A stretch of DNA of 64,000 bases, from NCBI GenBank assembly GCA_025917655.1, contig CP084612.1:310001-374000 (forward strand), read 5' to 3'. A program made the position numbers and the translations under genes. Positions 1 to 12,540 of this stretch are shown here, piece by piece. Within the stretch, counting starts at the first letter, position 1; each line of letters opens with the position of its first letter. Under the pieces are notes generated by a model. It did no database searches. It was not told the origin of the DNA and was given only the letters and a program-made list of their open reading frames with translations. The stretch comes from Chlorella sorokiniana. Taxonomy: Eukaryota > Chlorophyta > Trebouxiophyceae > Chlorellales > Chlorellaceae.

Positions 1-63
1 CACAGCGCTGGGAGCCCTGCACTCGTCGCACGCCGTCAGCAAAGAGGCCCGCAGCTGCTCCAT
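1..63 (-). CDS. N-terminal first exon of an unrecognised gene (runs off left edge)
   Basis: A CAT at 61-63 opens a minus-strand frame of 21 codons that reaches the window edge and begins MEQLRASLLTACDEC. No family can be named from so short a piece. Its first residues resemble the start of the MYND-finger protein at 24186 (MDELRASFGAL), which could mean a distant paralogue or chance. The start is supported only by being the first ATG of an open frame next to a non-coding stretch on its right. Confidence 0.4.
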   Translation of the reverse strand, partial: MEQLRASLLTACDECRAPSAV

Positions 64-1022
64 TGTCAGACAGTAAGTCGCGAGCCACGATACACGCGAG
101 CAGAGGCAAGCAATCACGATTAAAGACGATACTGCTGTGCCCCCTCGCGCCTGCTGGGCTCCCCCTGGCGGCGTCATTTCCTTGCAGCATGTCGATGCAA
201 GGGCTGTCCCCCTCTCACTGCTATGACCCTTGCATGTGGAACAGCCTGCATGCATAGCATCCTAGATGCATGTGTCAGCGCTGCAGCCCGCAAGAATGCG
301 TTGGGCCAGTTGCAGAGGGCGCCCGCCAGCGCATCCGCCGCTCCTTGATGCTTCCCTTGAACTGTTCCAATAGCCTTAGAACAATACAATCCATGAGAGA
401 CGCCCCCTCTGATCCATCCTTCTCTTGCCCACGACAACACGCTTCCGTCGGGCGCAAACCGCTGTCGGGCGACAGCGGGCAGACACTGGGGCTCAGCAGG
501 CCCCTTGGTCGCACAGTTCAAGAACCCATTCTGTTGGAAGTCACCTTGTCTCCCGTTTTTGCTCCCTGCGGCGGTGGGAGGGCCCCTGTTGCGAGCAGCT
601 GTCATCCTGAGCAATACACAGCGACCGCCGCATACACCTCGCTGCCCATCCTCTTTGGATCGGCATGTGATCGCTTTATCCACGGCCTGCTCCCGCAAAC
701 GGCTGCGCGACCCAGCGTCGGGTCGCGGTAAGCCGCAACAAACAGCTGCCTTGGGGCCAGGCGCGACATTGAGTTGTCGTTCATCATGAGAGATATTCAT
801 AGCCCCGCAACCAAGGTAGGTGCGGCAGTCAGGAACGTTTGGCGCGGAACTCGCTGCTCGGTGCAGCGCCCCGAGTGGGCACCAGCTTGTATGGATACAA
901 GCGGCCCATGTTGGCTTTGGGAGGAGAACTAGCCGCGCACAGCCCACCGGCCCCGCCACCCTTGCCCCGCCCCCTCGCTGCACCGAAGCTCTTGCTCGAC
1001 CTGCTGCTTTGCTGCAGGCGGG
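64..1022. other. Intergenic region / 5' leader of the SET gene
   Basis: No supportable gene. Base composition is less extreme than in the flanking coding DNA, and open frames on both strands lack codon-level or domain support. It probably carries the divergent promoters of the partial gene on the left and the SET gene on the right. A short frame from ATG 786 ending at a GTAGGT donor was considered as a first exon, but its phase does not join the frame opening after the acceptor at about 1018. Confidence 0.4.
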
Positions 1023-4000
1023 ATGAGTTCCCACCAGCAGCGAGATCCGGGAGGAAGGGAGTCTGCAACCGGCGGGCTCTGCGGTGCTGCCGCCGCGCCT
1101 GGCGGCACCGTCGCCAATCCGTCCGCAGCCTTGTCCCGCCCCGCAGCGGCGCCGCGCGATGCTCTGCAGGCAGGAGGCGCAGCCCTTGGCACGCAGTCAG
1201 GCAGCCTGCCTGCCCAGGTGCGCAGCTGGATGGCGCCACAGGCTGCGTGCGTGCCCGGCTGCGGCGCCGAGCAGTGGGGAGGACCGTACCGGGCGCCGTG
1301 AGCAGCCGAAAGGCTCACGCTGCTGCCCACTGCCGCGCCGCCCTCTGCTGCAGGTGGCTCCCAGGGCGCATGCCAGGCGGACGCCAGATCCGCAGGGGCC
1401 TCATGCCGCACTGGCTGGCGTGGCGGCGCGCCACGCGTCAGCACCCACCTGGGGGCAAGCTGCTGCCGCGGGCACACCGGGCCCGGTACAGCAAGGGGGC
1501 CAGCCGCCCGAGGTGCGGCGCCGCCAGCTGCCCAGCCCTCCCTGCTTCAGCAGCAGCAGCAGCAGCAGTGGCAGCAGCGGCGGCAGGCAGCCGCCCCTGC
1601 GGCGCCGGCCGAGAGCAACGGGCCTCTGGCGCTGCTGCGGGAGTGGCAGGGCGCTCCATCCATCAGCGGGTTCCAGGGCGGCGCGGAAGAAGGCGGTGCG
1701 GTGGAGCAGCAGGCAGCGCTGCTTGCGGGCATGCCCCCAGCCGCGCTGCGCCGCCCTCCCTCAGGACCCTCCCCCACCCCCGGCTGCACACCTCTCGGCT
1801 GCCGCCATCGGTTGGCGGCCAGGCGGCGGCAGCCCCGCGCCCGCCCGGCCCGCTTGGCCGCACGCCAGGCAAGCGCAGCCGACGGGGCACGCTGGCAGCG
1901 GCTGCCGGCACCCTGCTGGCTGTCGCTCGCCCCCGCTGCCGCGCCTGGCTGTCACCGCTCTTTTTCCGCCGCTGCCCGCCGCAGGCCCGCCCTCGCACCG
2001 GCTGGCATGCTGGCTGTCGCCCGCCCCTTGATGGCGGTACCCAGCTACCTCGTAGCTCCGGTGTCGTTCCACAGGTGACTGAGCGTGGGAAGCGCGGCTG
2101 CGGGGAGCCCGCCCTCCTCGTGCGCTGGCGTGGCAAGCCACCTGCCTGCTGGCCTGTCTACGCCGCTGCGTGCGCTGCCCGCATGTCGACAGACGGCCAG
2201 CCCCCGCTGCCTGCCACGCAGCCCCAGCGGGCCGCAGCTGATGGCTCAGGCGACGGCGGCTCCTCTGCCGCGCTCCTCCGCCTCTCCGGGTGCCGCCATG
2301 CTGCAGCGGCAGAGCGCCGCCGCCGCAGCAGCCGCCGCCGCCGCGCTCGCCAGCCCCGCCGCCTACGGCAGGCAGCCCAGGGCTGGCAGCTACCAGCCGC
2401 TGCCGCCGCGGCAGTACCCCGCCGGGCGGGCGGTACCGCCGTCCCGCGGCAGCAGCCGGTGGCGCCATCTGTGGGCTGCCTCCCGCAGCAGCCGCTGCAC
2501 GTGTCGCCTCGGCCGCCGACGGTCGCCGGGCCAGCCACCAACCAGCTTCAGCAGCAGCGGCAGCAGCAACAGCAGCGACAGTTGGAAGGCAGGCATGCGG
2601 CTACACGTGCAGGGGGCCCTGCCATCACGGAAGCCTCCGCTGCTGCACCTTCCGAGGATGAGGAGGATGAGGAGGAGGAGGAAGGCACGAACGAAGCCAG
2701 GTCCCAGCAGCATGCTGCTGGTTCCGGCAGCGGTGGCCGGGCCGGCAGCGGCGGCCGGCCCGGCGGCCGGGCCGGCAGTAGCAGCCGCACCGGCGGACGG
2801 GCCGGCAGGAGCGGCAGCGCGGGGCGTACCGCTGGCAGCGGGCGGCTCGGCGGCGGCAGCGGAGGCCGCACCGGCAGCGGAGGCGCTGGGAGCGGCGGCA
2901 GCGGCGAGGGCGGCGCCGCGGGGCGTGCGGCGGCAGCGGCGGCGGGCAGCCGCCTTGGCCCCCGCCTGCTGACCCCCAGCAGCAGCTGCGTGCGGGCACA
3001 GCGCCCCTTGCGCAGCCAGCCCCGCAGCCAAACCGTCCCGAGCAGGCTGCTGCTGCTGCTGCCGGCGTCGCGGCCCACGCAGCCGCGCAGGCGCACGCTG
3101 CAGCCGGCATGCGGGCGGCGGCGCTGCCACCACGCTCGTCCCCGCTCTCAGCGCCGGTCCCCAGCTCAGCGACTCCCAGCTCTTCCCAGGGATCAGCAGC
3201 CTGCTCCTTCCCGGCGACCTGGGGCGGCACGGCGACGACCTGCTGCGCCAGGCGGCGGCGGAGGCGCTGGCATGGACCGCCGACGCGGCGGCGCCGCTGC
3301 AGGGCAGGCGGCAGCAGGCGCAGTCGCTCACTTCGGCGCCGCAGATGCTGCCCATGCAGTGGGCCGGCGAGGAATGCAGCCATGGCCTGTTAGTGGCTGC
3401 AGACTGGCAGGCAGCCGACTACCTCCAGCAGCCGCCGCACCAGCAGCAGCAGCAAGGCAGCAGGCCAGCAGCGCCCGGTGCGTGCTTGGGGGCATGCCGC
3501 CGCCGCCGCCGCGAGGCAAGGCAACGACGGTGGCGGGGCGGTGGGCGCAGAAGGCGGTGCGAGCTGACTGGGAGGCCATCAAGCGGCACAAGCACTTTGA
3601 TGCCACGCAGTCTCCAGAGGTGGCAGGCCTAGCAGCAGCCGCAGCCGCAGCAGCAGCAGCAGCCCCGTCGGCGGCGGCGGCGCTCCGAAGGGCCCCGGCG
3701 GTGGCGCGCGGTGCGCGCGCGCGGCGGCCGCCGCCCGCCGCCGCCGCCGCAGCAGCGAGTGGCACCGCCGCCGCGGGCGGAGGCACCATCCGACAGCAGC
3801 GAGGGTGAAGGAGAAGAAGGGGAGGAAGCAGAGCAGCAGCAGAGCGTGAGCGAGTGGCGGCTGGAAGATGAGGCGCCGCGCAAGGCGAGGCGGCGGCACT
3901 GGCGCCACGCGGCGGCCGCCGCCAGGCCCGCCCCGGCCCGAGCCAGCCGTTGGCGGGGTTCCCCCAGCAAAGCGCTGCGCCGCCGCCGCTCGAGCAGCAG

Positions 4001-7000
4001 GGCACAGTGCCGCTGCTTCAGAAGCGGCGGGGCGGCCGCCCAAGGACCCCCAAGCCGCCGAGGAGTGGCGGCGGCACCAGGCCGCCGCCGAGGCGGCCGC
4101 CGCGGAGGAGCGGCGGCGCCGCGCGATGCAGCAGGGGCGGCAAGCGGCTGCGGGGAGCAGCGGCAGGCCATGCCGGCCCCCGCGGCGGCGGAGGGGAGGC
4201 GCAAGCGCCAGCTGGACGCCCCTGCCGCCGCCGCACCAGCCCCCACCCCGGAGTGCAGCCGCTGGTTGCTTCGGCGGCGGCCGCCGCGGCCCCCAACCCG
4301 GCAGCCGCGCCAGCGCTGCCACCCGCAGCAGCACAGCGCCCGGCTTCTTTCCTACCGCCGCCGCCGCTGCGGTCGAGGCGGAGGCGGGGGTGCGGCGCAG
4401 CCAGCGGGCCACCAAGGGGGTGCACCCCGCCTGGCCAGCTCAGATGTGCTGCTGCTGCTGGGGCCCACCGCGCGTACGTTGCGGCGCAGCTGGCGAGAGC
4501 AGCAGGAGGAGGCAGAGCAGCAGGAGGAAGAGGAGGAGGAGGAGGCAGAGCAGCAGCAGGAGGAAGAGGAGGAGGAGGGCGAGGCTGCCATCAGCGGTGC
4601 GGAGGAGGAGGAGGGCGGGGAGCAGGCGCCGGCCATGCCGCGGGATGTGCTGCCCCTGCGGCTGCTGAGCGTGCAGCGCCAGCCGCCCGCCCTGCAGCCA
4701 CCTGCCCGCCACACTTCCCCGAGGGCTCGCTGCTGCAGCAGCGGCAGCGGGCGGCAGCGGCGTGCTGCTGCTGCAGCGGCAGCAGGACGAACCCGTGCAG
4801 CGGGCTGAGCCCGAGCCCCAAAAAAAAACGCTGCACCGGGCAGCGGCAGCCCCCGCCGCCGCTACGCAGCAGCAGGCTGAGGAGGAGGAGGAGGAGACCG
4901 ATGGCGCCGCTGCTGGGGGCATTGCTGATGCCGTTGAGCTGGCGGCCCTGCGGGCGGCGGCCGCCCGCGTGGCTGCGAAGCTTTCGCCGCGCCAGCCGGG
5001 CGACGGGCGCTGTTCTGGCCGGAGAGACGGCTGCCGGGTGGGTGCTGCTTTCATGTCTCTTCCTGCCTCATTCCTTGAGTGGCAGCGAGTCTGGCGGGGT
5101 GACCCCTGCGCACAGCGTGAAAGCGAGCAGCAGCCAGCAGAAGCCATTGTTTATCGTTTGAAGGACGCTCCCCCAGCTGCTCCCTTGCAGCTTCGCCCGG
5201 CGGCGTCCACCCACAGCGGCAGCACGAGCGGCGGCAGCCCCTCGGAGGCCATGCGCCGCGTCGGCCTGCTGCTGGAGGACCAAGAGGCGTCTGCTGGCGC
5301 TGCCGCCGCGCGTGCGGCCGCCGCGGCGGCGGCAGTGGCAGGTGCGGCGGCGGGCCAGGCGCCGCTCAGCGCCCAGCCACACCAGCCGGCGGGGGCGGCG
5401 CAGCCTGCGCCACGGCGGCGGGGCAGGAACCCCGGCGCGAGCTGCTGCCAGATCGGCGGGAGGAGCAGCAGGCGGCGGATCAGGAGGAGCTTCAAGATGG
5501 TCCCGCCCCGCGGCTGCACGACGCCGCAGCGCAGCAGGCGCGCAACCGTCCTCGCAGCCTGGATGCGGCTGCTGGCCAAGCAGGCGTGGCACAGGCAGGC
5601 GGCAGAGCCGCGCCCGCTGCAGCTCAGCCCGCGTCGGCGCCTCAGCAGCGCCGCGGGCGGCGGCGGCGGAAGCAGCCCGAGGCAGGGGAGCAGCCTGCCC
5701 AGCAGCAAGCAGCTCAGCAGCAGCTGCCTGGGCAGGCAGCGGACGCGCAGCCTGCAAAGAAGCGGCGCGGCAGGCCGCCCAAGCGCAAGCCGATGGCGGC
5801 ACCTGCTCAGCCTGCCACCGCGCCGAGCGACGTGCCGCTCCTGCCAGCGGCTGCGCCAGCGTCCCAGCGGCGGCGTATTGCTGCTGAGGAGGCGGCTGAG
5901 CGGCTGCGCGACGATCGGGAGCAGCGCGACGAGCGGATCAGAGCGGTGCTGCGGGAGCCGTCGCCGCCGTCGGTGGGCAACGCTGGCTCGCCCGTCGGGG
6001 CGGCGGCCGGGCGCAAGGGGCCAGGCGCGATGCAGCGCGACAAAGGTGCGTCACGCTGTCGCTTGTGCCGGGGCATGCTGCGTTTGATGCTGCCCACGTG
6101 CCACCGAGCCTTTGCCTTGTGGCAACCTTGCGTGCTGCCTGCGCCGCGCCGCCGCGCATCATGCGCCCTCTCCCATGTCCCCGCGCCGCCTCGGTTTCCG
6201 GTCATCGCCCTATTCTGACTGTTCGGCGTATGTCGAACGAGCTCTGGCCGGCGAAAACGTTCGTTTTGTTCGGGCACAGCGCCGGGACTCTTGGTCGTGC
6301 CGCGAAAGGCCAGACTGCATGCATGATGTCGACTTGAGCTAGGATAGCATTGACATCCCGCCCCGTCCATGTTCCTCGTCGGCGCGAACCCATCCTGCTC
6401 GCCAACTCCTGGCCCCACCTCCTGGCCTTCCAGCTTCACAACCCGGTTCGCTGGCCCGCTGTTTAGCATCCACATTCGTTTCTGAGCCATGTACGACTTC
6501 TATCGCGCCCAATTGGCCTGCAGCCCGGAGGTCAACAGCGGCGGGGGCGCGCTGCTCAGCCCGGGGCGCCCGGGCCCCGTCGCCCTCAGGCTGATGCTCA
6601 ACTCTGGAGGCATCGCAGCACCGGCCGCTGGGATAGCTCAGGCAGCGGCAGCCGCGCCGCCGCGGCAGCCGCCACCGCTGGAAGACGTGCAGAGCTGCAT
6701 TGTGCGGCCGACGGCGGCGGCTTCCAGCGCTGCTGCGGCGGCAGCGGCGGCGCACAGCGATGCGCCGTTGCAGGTGCTGCGAGGGCTGCTGGGCAACCCT
6801 TCGCTGATGGAGGTTGTGCAGCTTATGGCGCAGCTGCAGCAGCAGGGGCAGGCGGGACAGCCCGCAGGGCTGGCCGCCGCCGCGCCGCACACCACGCTGC
6901 TGCTCTCCGAGCTGGAGCAGGAGCGGCGTGAAACGAGGCGCTGCGGCAGCAGCTGGAGCTGCTGCAGCGCCAGGCCAGCAGCCAGGCGCTGCCGCGCAGC

Positions 7001-9801
7001 AGCGACGGCACCCAGGTGCCGCCCTCGCCGCCCGGCGTCATGCCGCTCCCCGCGCACCTCGGCGGCGGCTCGCAGCCGCGCAGCAGCGGCGGGGGCAACA
7101 GCGGGCCGAGCGAGGAGGCGCGGCGCGCTGTGGCCGCTTTTCGCGCACAGCAGGCGGCCCAGCACGCGCAGCAGGCAGCAGGGTTTGCCCCGCCGCAGCA
7201 AGGGCAGCGGCTGGAGGCTGCGGCGGCGCAGCTGCAGGCTGCCCAGGCAGGAAGAGGGGGCCTGGAGGGGCCGCCGTTGGACCGAGGGGCCGGCACCCCC
7301 CGCCGCGCAAGCGCAAGCGGCGCGGCGGGGGAGTGAGGAGGGCGTGCCGCCGGCTCCCGCCACCAAAGACCCTCCTCCCCAGCGCCCGCGCCAGGCGCGG
7401 CCTGCAAGCAGCAGCAGCAGCAGCAGCAACAGCAACGGCGGCGGCCCACCTCTGAGCCCACCTCCGCAGAGCCCAGGCAGCGCCGCGCCGCCGCCTCTGG
7501 CAGCAGCGGCACCGACAGCGGCGACGCCTCGACGGGCGAGCCCGCGGCGGCGGCTGACGCTGCGGCGGCGGCAGGGCATCCAGCCCAACCGCCCGCCCAC
7601 GCCTTGGACTTGAGCGGCAGCACTGTCCCCAGCGCAGCGGGGAAGCTGCTGCGGAACCTGAGTGTTCAGAGTCGGCGGAGCTCCCACCTGATCCACGCCC
7701 TGAGCCCGACTGGCCCGAGGCGGGTGCTGGCCGCCTGCTGTCTCTGGAGGCCTGGCGGCAGCACAAGCAGACCGTGGTGCAGTGGCGGCTGCGCAGGGAG
7801 CGGCGGGAGGCCGCCGAGGCGGAGCGGGCGGGCAAGCGGCGGCGGCGGCGGCCCGACGCGGCCGCGGCCAGCCGCCGCCGCAGCTGCAGCTGCCGCAGCG
7901 GCCTTCCCCGCGGTGCTGCGCGTACGGCAGCAGCGGCAGGCGCTGGCGGCCGCGCAGGGGGCGCGCGGCGCCGCGCCGCGCCGCCGCGCTGGCCTGCCGG
8001 TCGCGGGTGGCGGCGGCCGTGCGCAGCGGCGGGACCGCCGCTGCTGGCCAGCAGGAGGAGGGAGAGGAGGAGGCGCCTCCTGCGGACATGCCCGCCCTCC
8101 GCCACAGCGCCCGCTGCTCAGACAGGCAAGCGGGACACGGTGTGTGAATGCATGCATGTGGGGGTTGGGGGCTGGTAGAGTGAAGGGCAGGCTGTGGCCT
8201 GTGAGAGCCCTCCCACCAAGGCCTTTTGCCTGCACCACACACCATTCCCGCCCGTTGTTGGCTCTGAAACCTGCCCCCCCTCCCCCTCCCTCCCTCCCTC
8301 CCTCCCTCCCCCGGCTCTCCCCTCCCTCTTTCCCCCCTTCTCCCCCCCTCACCCCAACTCGAACAAGCGCAGGGCCGCTCCGCCCTGCACGGCTGGGGCA
8401 TGTTTGCGGGTGCCCCCATCCGCCGCGGCGCATTCGTCGTCGAGTACTGCGGCGAGGTGGTCAGCAACGGGGTGGCGGGTAAGCCCGCTGCTGCCCCTGC
8501 ACAAGCGTCCAGGTTTTGAAGCATTGATTGGTGTCGGTCTTGTGCGTAAAGTGTGAACAAGCGCGAGCGCCCCCACCCCACCCCACCCCTACCCCCGCGT
8601 TGACCCCACCACCCGCTCTTCCTTCTTGCAAATCGCTCGTAGCTGACGCCCCTCCCCCTCAACACATCCCCCACTTCATTCCCACCCACCCACATCCAGA
8701 CCGCCGCGAGCGTGAGTACGAGGCGAGCGGCGACGGCACCATGTACCTCTTCCGCCTGAGCCGTACCGCCGTGATCGACGCCACGCGCAAGGTGGGGTGA
8801 TTTCTTTGTAATTTATGGGGCGCCTGCTGCACCGAGTGTGCCTCTGCATGCGAGCCTGTGTGAGCGTGTGTCCCTGCGGTTGGGAGCGTGGCAGAAAGGA
8901 GGCGGTGGGGGAGGGGTGCACAGCATGCAAGGCCGAGCCTGCGTGCCGCCGCGCCCAGCCCGCCGCTTCCTTTCCTCCCTGCGCCACGCAGGGCAACGCG
9001 GCGCGCTACATCAACCACTGCTGCGACCCCAACTGCTTCACAAAAGTGGTGCTGGACGTTGAGAGCGGTGGGCGGCCGCACGCACTGCTTCCTTCGCTCT
9101 TTGCTTGTTGTCTGTTGTCTGTTTTATGCGGGGCAGCAGCATGGGTCGCTTGCCTGGCTGATGCGCGGGCAGCGGGGGAGCAGGCGGCAGGCGCAGCCTT
9201 GGCGGCTGCTTGGGGGCCCGCAAGCCGTGCCAACGGCCGCCTTGCTGCTGCCATCACCGCCTTGCTCGCCCCCATCTCCCATCCCCCATTCCCTCCCCCA
9301 GACCGCCGCTGCATGTGCATCTTTGCGATGCGGGACATCGATGAGGGGGAGGAGCTGACCTACCATTACATGGTGGGTGGGCCTCTGTGCGGGCTGGTGC
9401 CGGTGCTGTTTAGGTTTTTCCTGCGGGTGGTGAAACGGTGGCGGGGCACACTGCAGCTTTGGACGGGGTCGGCGAGGGCAGCGGGGGTGCCAGAAGCGTC
9501 AGGCAGGGCGCGGGTGGCGGCGGCAGCGGGAGCGCGCCTGTTTGCCGCCCCGCCTGGTTTCTGCCCCGCCCCCGCTGCCTGCCGCGCGCCGAGGGGGTGC
9601 GGCTCTGCTGGCCATGCTGCCTGGGGGAGGGGCGGAGAGGGGGAACCCTCGTCGCCCTCAACTGCAAGTGCAGCAGCCCGCTGACACGTGCCGCTACCCG
9701 GCTGTGCTGGTCTGCGCTGGCCGCAGATTGAAGAAGAGCCCGACCAGCCGCCCATCCCCTGCCGCTGCGGCGCCGACAACTGCACAGGCCGCATGAACTG
9801 A
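1023..9801 (+). CDS. Set1/trithorax-type SET-domain histone methyltransferase with AT-hooks
   Basis: Predicted histone lysine methyltransferase, by family probably acting on H3K4 in the nucleus. The C-terminal SET domain is clear across exons 8373-8478, 8700-8791, 8992-9067, 9302-9372 and 9727-9801 with consistent phases. Visible motifs are GRSALHGWGMF, VVEYCGEVV, the AdoMet/catalytic motif INHCCDPNC, EELTYHY, and a post-SET CxC-x4-C ending CTGRMN. The 5-6 kb upstream encodes low-complexity Ala/Gln/Gly/Arg sequence with acidic stretches (about 2640-2700 and 4495-4620), AT-hook motifs near 4017-4047 (KRRGGRP) and 5756-5792 (KKRRGRPPKRK), and a coiled coil near 6890-7000. The coding frame there jumps among all three frames without room for introns (for example at 6931), so exon limits and the start (ATG 1023) are uncertain. 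An intron or gene boundary may lie at about 6044-6488. NHCC instead of NHSC occurs in some Set1 proteins; His in TYHY where Asp is usual is unusual. Confidence 0.8.
6044..6488 (+). other. Non-coding segment inside the SET locus (long intron or gene boundary)
   Basis: After an exon-like end (…AMQRDK followed by GTGCGT at about 6044) the sequence becomes less GC-rich and loses plausible coding over about 440 bases, until an open frame starts at ATG 6489 (MYDFYRAQL). Two readings fit: an intron ending at the CTGCAG near 6521, or the boundary between an upstream AT-hook gene and a separate SET gene starting at 6489. The sequence alone does not decide. Confidence 0.4.
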
Positions 9802-10694
9802 GGCGCCCTGCGCCGCGAGCAGCCGTGGTGTGTGCGCCGCCCCAAACCAGAGCCGCTCGTCCACGCTGTGCCGTGCCGCGTCTGATGCCGAGCCCGAGCT
9901 GCACCTGCCAACGAATGCACCACTGTCGGGAGTGCCCTGATGTTTCCTTCCCTGCTTGCTGCCACTGCCTGGCAGGCCGGGGGCGCATTCTGCTCCCAGC
10001 GCCTTTTGTATCTTGCCACATGCTGGGCGCTCCCATGCCCCAGAGGCTCTCTATCACTGCCTTGTTCCTGCTAACGCCCTGCCCCTTCAGCAGCCGACGC
10101 TTCTTCCTTCCTTCTTCCTTTCTAAGGGCGGCGGGCCACACCCCTCGCTCAGTTTCCTTTGTTTCCAACCTTTGCCAACAGGCGCGACGCTGCGCACTCC
10201 TCTGTCACTTTGTCGCTGTGCTCTCTTTCCCTCTACTGTCTCAACCCTTCCGCATAAGCCGCCATCTGCCTAACTTCCCCCACACCCCTTCGCCTCACTG
10301 CCCACCGCTGCACACCTCTGTATGTACCTTCTGCAGGCGCTGCCCTGCACTCCGTCTGACGGTGAAGCGCGTGGGTCTGGCCCCTGCCCTCTCCCCCTGC
10401 CTTGTAACTCTGCCAGAGGGTGAAGCTGGAGCGTCCTTGGCATCAGTGGGCTGGGTGGCCTGCCGCTGCGCCCAGCAATGTGTGCAGCCACAGCGAGCAT
10501 GGGGGTAAGTAGGAGGACAGCGTAGGTGTTGGAAGCAAGAGCTGCAAGGGAGAGGAGGAGGCTGGCTGGAACCCTATGTGTGTATGGGGCAGAGGGGGAG
10601 GGGCATGTCAGCCCAAAACCATCTCGAAGGTCCTTCAACAAGAGGGGGCGGCAAAGCAGCCTCCTGTGAGCCCCACAAAACCTCCAGCGCCAGC
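9802..10694. other. 3' UTR / convergent intergenic region
   Basis: Lies between the stop of the plus-strand SET gene and the stop of the minus-strand CxxC gene. It is pyrimidine-rich near 10080-10300. A TGTAA pentamer at 10403-10407 (+) could be the polyadenylation signal of the SET transcript, which would imply a 3' UTR of about 600 nt. No gene is supportable here. Confidence 0.4.
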
Positions 10695-12147
10695 TCAGCA
10701 GCGAGTTGGCTCAGAAGTCGGCGAGCAGCGTGCGTCGGGCGGCAGCACGCCCAGCAGTGAGGCGCTGAAGCTTGGCGACCATGCAGAATCCAGAATGGCC
10801 TGCTGAGGAAAGCGAGAGGATTGAAATGGAAAAATGACCGGCTAGATTGTTGCGATCGCGCAGTTGTCAGGGGAGAAGGGGTGAAGCAGCAGGAGCTCGC
10901 TGGCTCGACAGGCTGCATGCTGGCAAGCCGCTCGTGACACAAGCTGCCAGAAACATATCAGAGAGCTGCTCTGGCCAACCACCCAGCCCTGGGCCTCCAC
11001 CCACCTGAGCCTCTGCCAGGATGGCGCCGTCGTCATGGCCCAGCAAGCGCCGCATCACGCACAGCATGCAGGGGCGGCACACCTCGTCCGCCTGAGGGGA
11101 ATGGGGCGGGGGGGGGCGGGGGCGACCGCCCGTCAGCTTTGGCTGCACCCCAGGAAACCGTGGTTTGATAGCCTGCAGCGCTGGAACGGCGGGCAGGAAC
11201 ACTTGCCGCCCAGCTAGCGGAGGCTCTCTAGAGGCCAATAAAGGGGGAGGCAGGGGAGCCTTGCCAGCGCACAGACAGCCCACTTGTCAACTTCTCATCT
11301 GCGCTTCCATCGCTAATCTACCCCAGACCCCGCAGCGCCCGACTGCCCATTCAGGCGCGCATGCAAGCGCACCTGCGCCTCTGCCGCTCGGTCCACAAAG
11401 TAGGTGGCGCGGCGCTGGATGTGCAGGCGGCAGTGGGTGCAGGGCAGGTCGCCGGAGTGGCGGGCGGCGGAGCGAGCCACATAGTACCATTCCTGTGGGG
11501 GGTGCAGCTGTGCTGAGAAACGGTAGTGCTTAATGATAATGATATTGATACTGATATTGATAAAAACTGATACAGCAGGAACAACAGGCGTGTCAAGTCG
11601 GGCGCAGGGGCAGTATGCGGCGGAAACAGCGGCGCTGCAGGCTTGCCGCGCGAGCGGGAACCGTGGCGGTTTGGGGCCGCCGAACACATCGCGAGGTGCG
11701 CACCTGCGCTGCGCGCGCCCCCCCGCCGCCGCTCGCCGCGTTTGTTGACCACCAGCAGCGCGGCCCGGAAGCCGGCCTCGTCGGCAAAGTCGCGGACTGC
11801 CTGCCGCTCACGCCGCTTGCGCTCCACATCTAGAGGCAGGGGGTGGGGGACCAGAGGCAAGCGACGGCGTTGGGGTGAATGTCCCGGCATCGGCGGCTTG
11901 CACACTCAGCAGGAAGGCTGCGAAGCAGAGTGAAACAGGCTCCAATGAAGCGGCTCACCCTCCTGCCACCTCGCAAACATGCCGTCTACAGCCGAGAGCT
12001 CTTTGGCCAGGCTGGCACTCAGCAGCGGGCGCCGGCGGCAGGCCCCGACACATGCCGCCCTGCCCCTGCCGATGCGGGGCTGTGCTGGCGGCTTGGTGCA
12101 CCGAGAAGGAGCTCCGACAGGGTAATCAGGGAGTCGTCAGAAGCCAT
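10695..12147 (-). CDS. Unrecognised small protein with two CxxC pairs
   Basis: Five exons join in consistent frames: 12147-11959, 11829-11704, 11492-11373, 11091-11005 and 10799-10695 (TGA). The product is about 208 residues. It starts MASDDSLITLSEL, has a charged helical stretch (ERKRRERQAV), then cysteine pairs CTHC in exon 3 and CRPCMLC in exon 4, suggesting one zinc site shared across an intron. The last exon ends SPTSEPTRC. Exon 1 needs one extra base in the C-run at 12043-12046 to stay open, and the exon 2/3 junction is out of phase by one near a run of seven C. I do not recognise the family and assign no function. It is divergent from the HMG-box gene. Confidence 0.65.
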
Positions 12148-12540
12148 AACGTGCAGGGTTCAGAGGAGCGGAGGCTGACACTCGCCACAACAGCTGTTCG
12201 GCGCCCGATGTTGGTAGTCACACAGTATTGAATGCGCTGTTATGGTATCAGCCTGGAGCGCAGTTCCGCAAAGGGGCTCAACCGAGGTGTCGCGACAATG
12301 AAAGTCCGCGGTGGAAGGATGACGCACGCAACTGGGGGCTGCAATATGTAGTTCTCGCATGTATCAATGTCGAAAGGGTTCCGCCCACTGCCTAGCGCGC
12401 AGCATGCTCGTAGAATGTCATCCTTTCCACCTTGCCTCTCAACTCCTTTCCTGACGAGATACAGCTCATTCATGGCTCCTGCTGTATAACACTGTGCTCC
12501 AATACTGTTCAGACGCTGTGAATTGGTCTCCAGAGGGCCT
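12148..12540. promoter_or_regulatory. Divergent intergenic region (bidirectional promoter candidate)
   Basis: About 390 bp separate the start codons of the CxxC gene (-) and the HMG-box gene (+). It is visibly less GC-rich than the flanking exons. No TATA box or known element can be claimed; the promoter role is inferred from the head-to-head layout. Confidence 0.4.

Noticed and set aside
174-1034. 286-codon minus-strand ORF at the left end
   Set aside because: No recognisable segment, overlaps equally long frames on the other strand and the start of the SET gene.
839-3808. A 989-codon open frame on the plus strand as one uninterrupted protein
   Set aside because: It begins at a TTG and shifts between plausible protein and Arg/Cys-rich nonsense. 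The best coding signal alternates with the other two frames, so long openness here reflects GC content, not a single exon.
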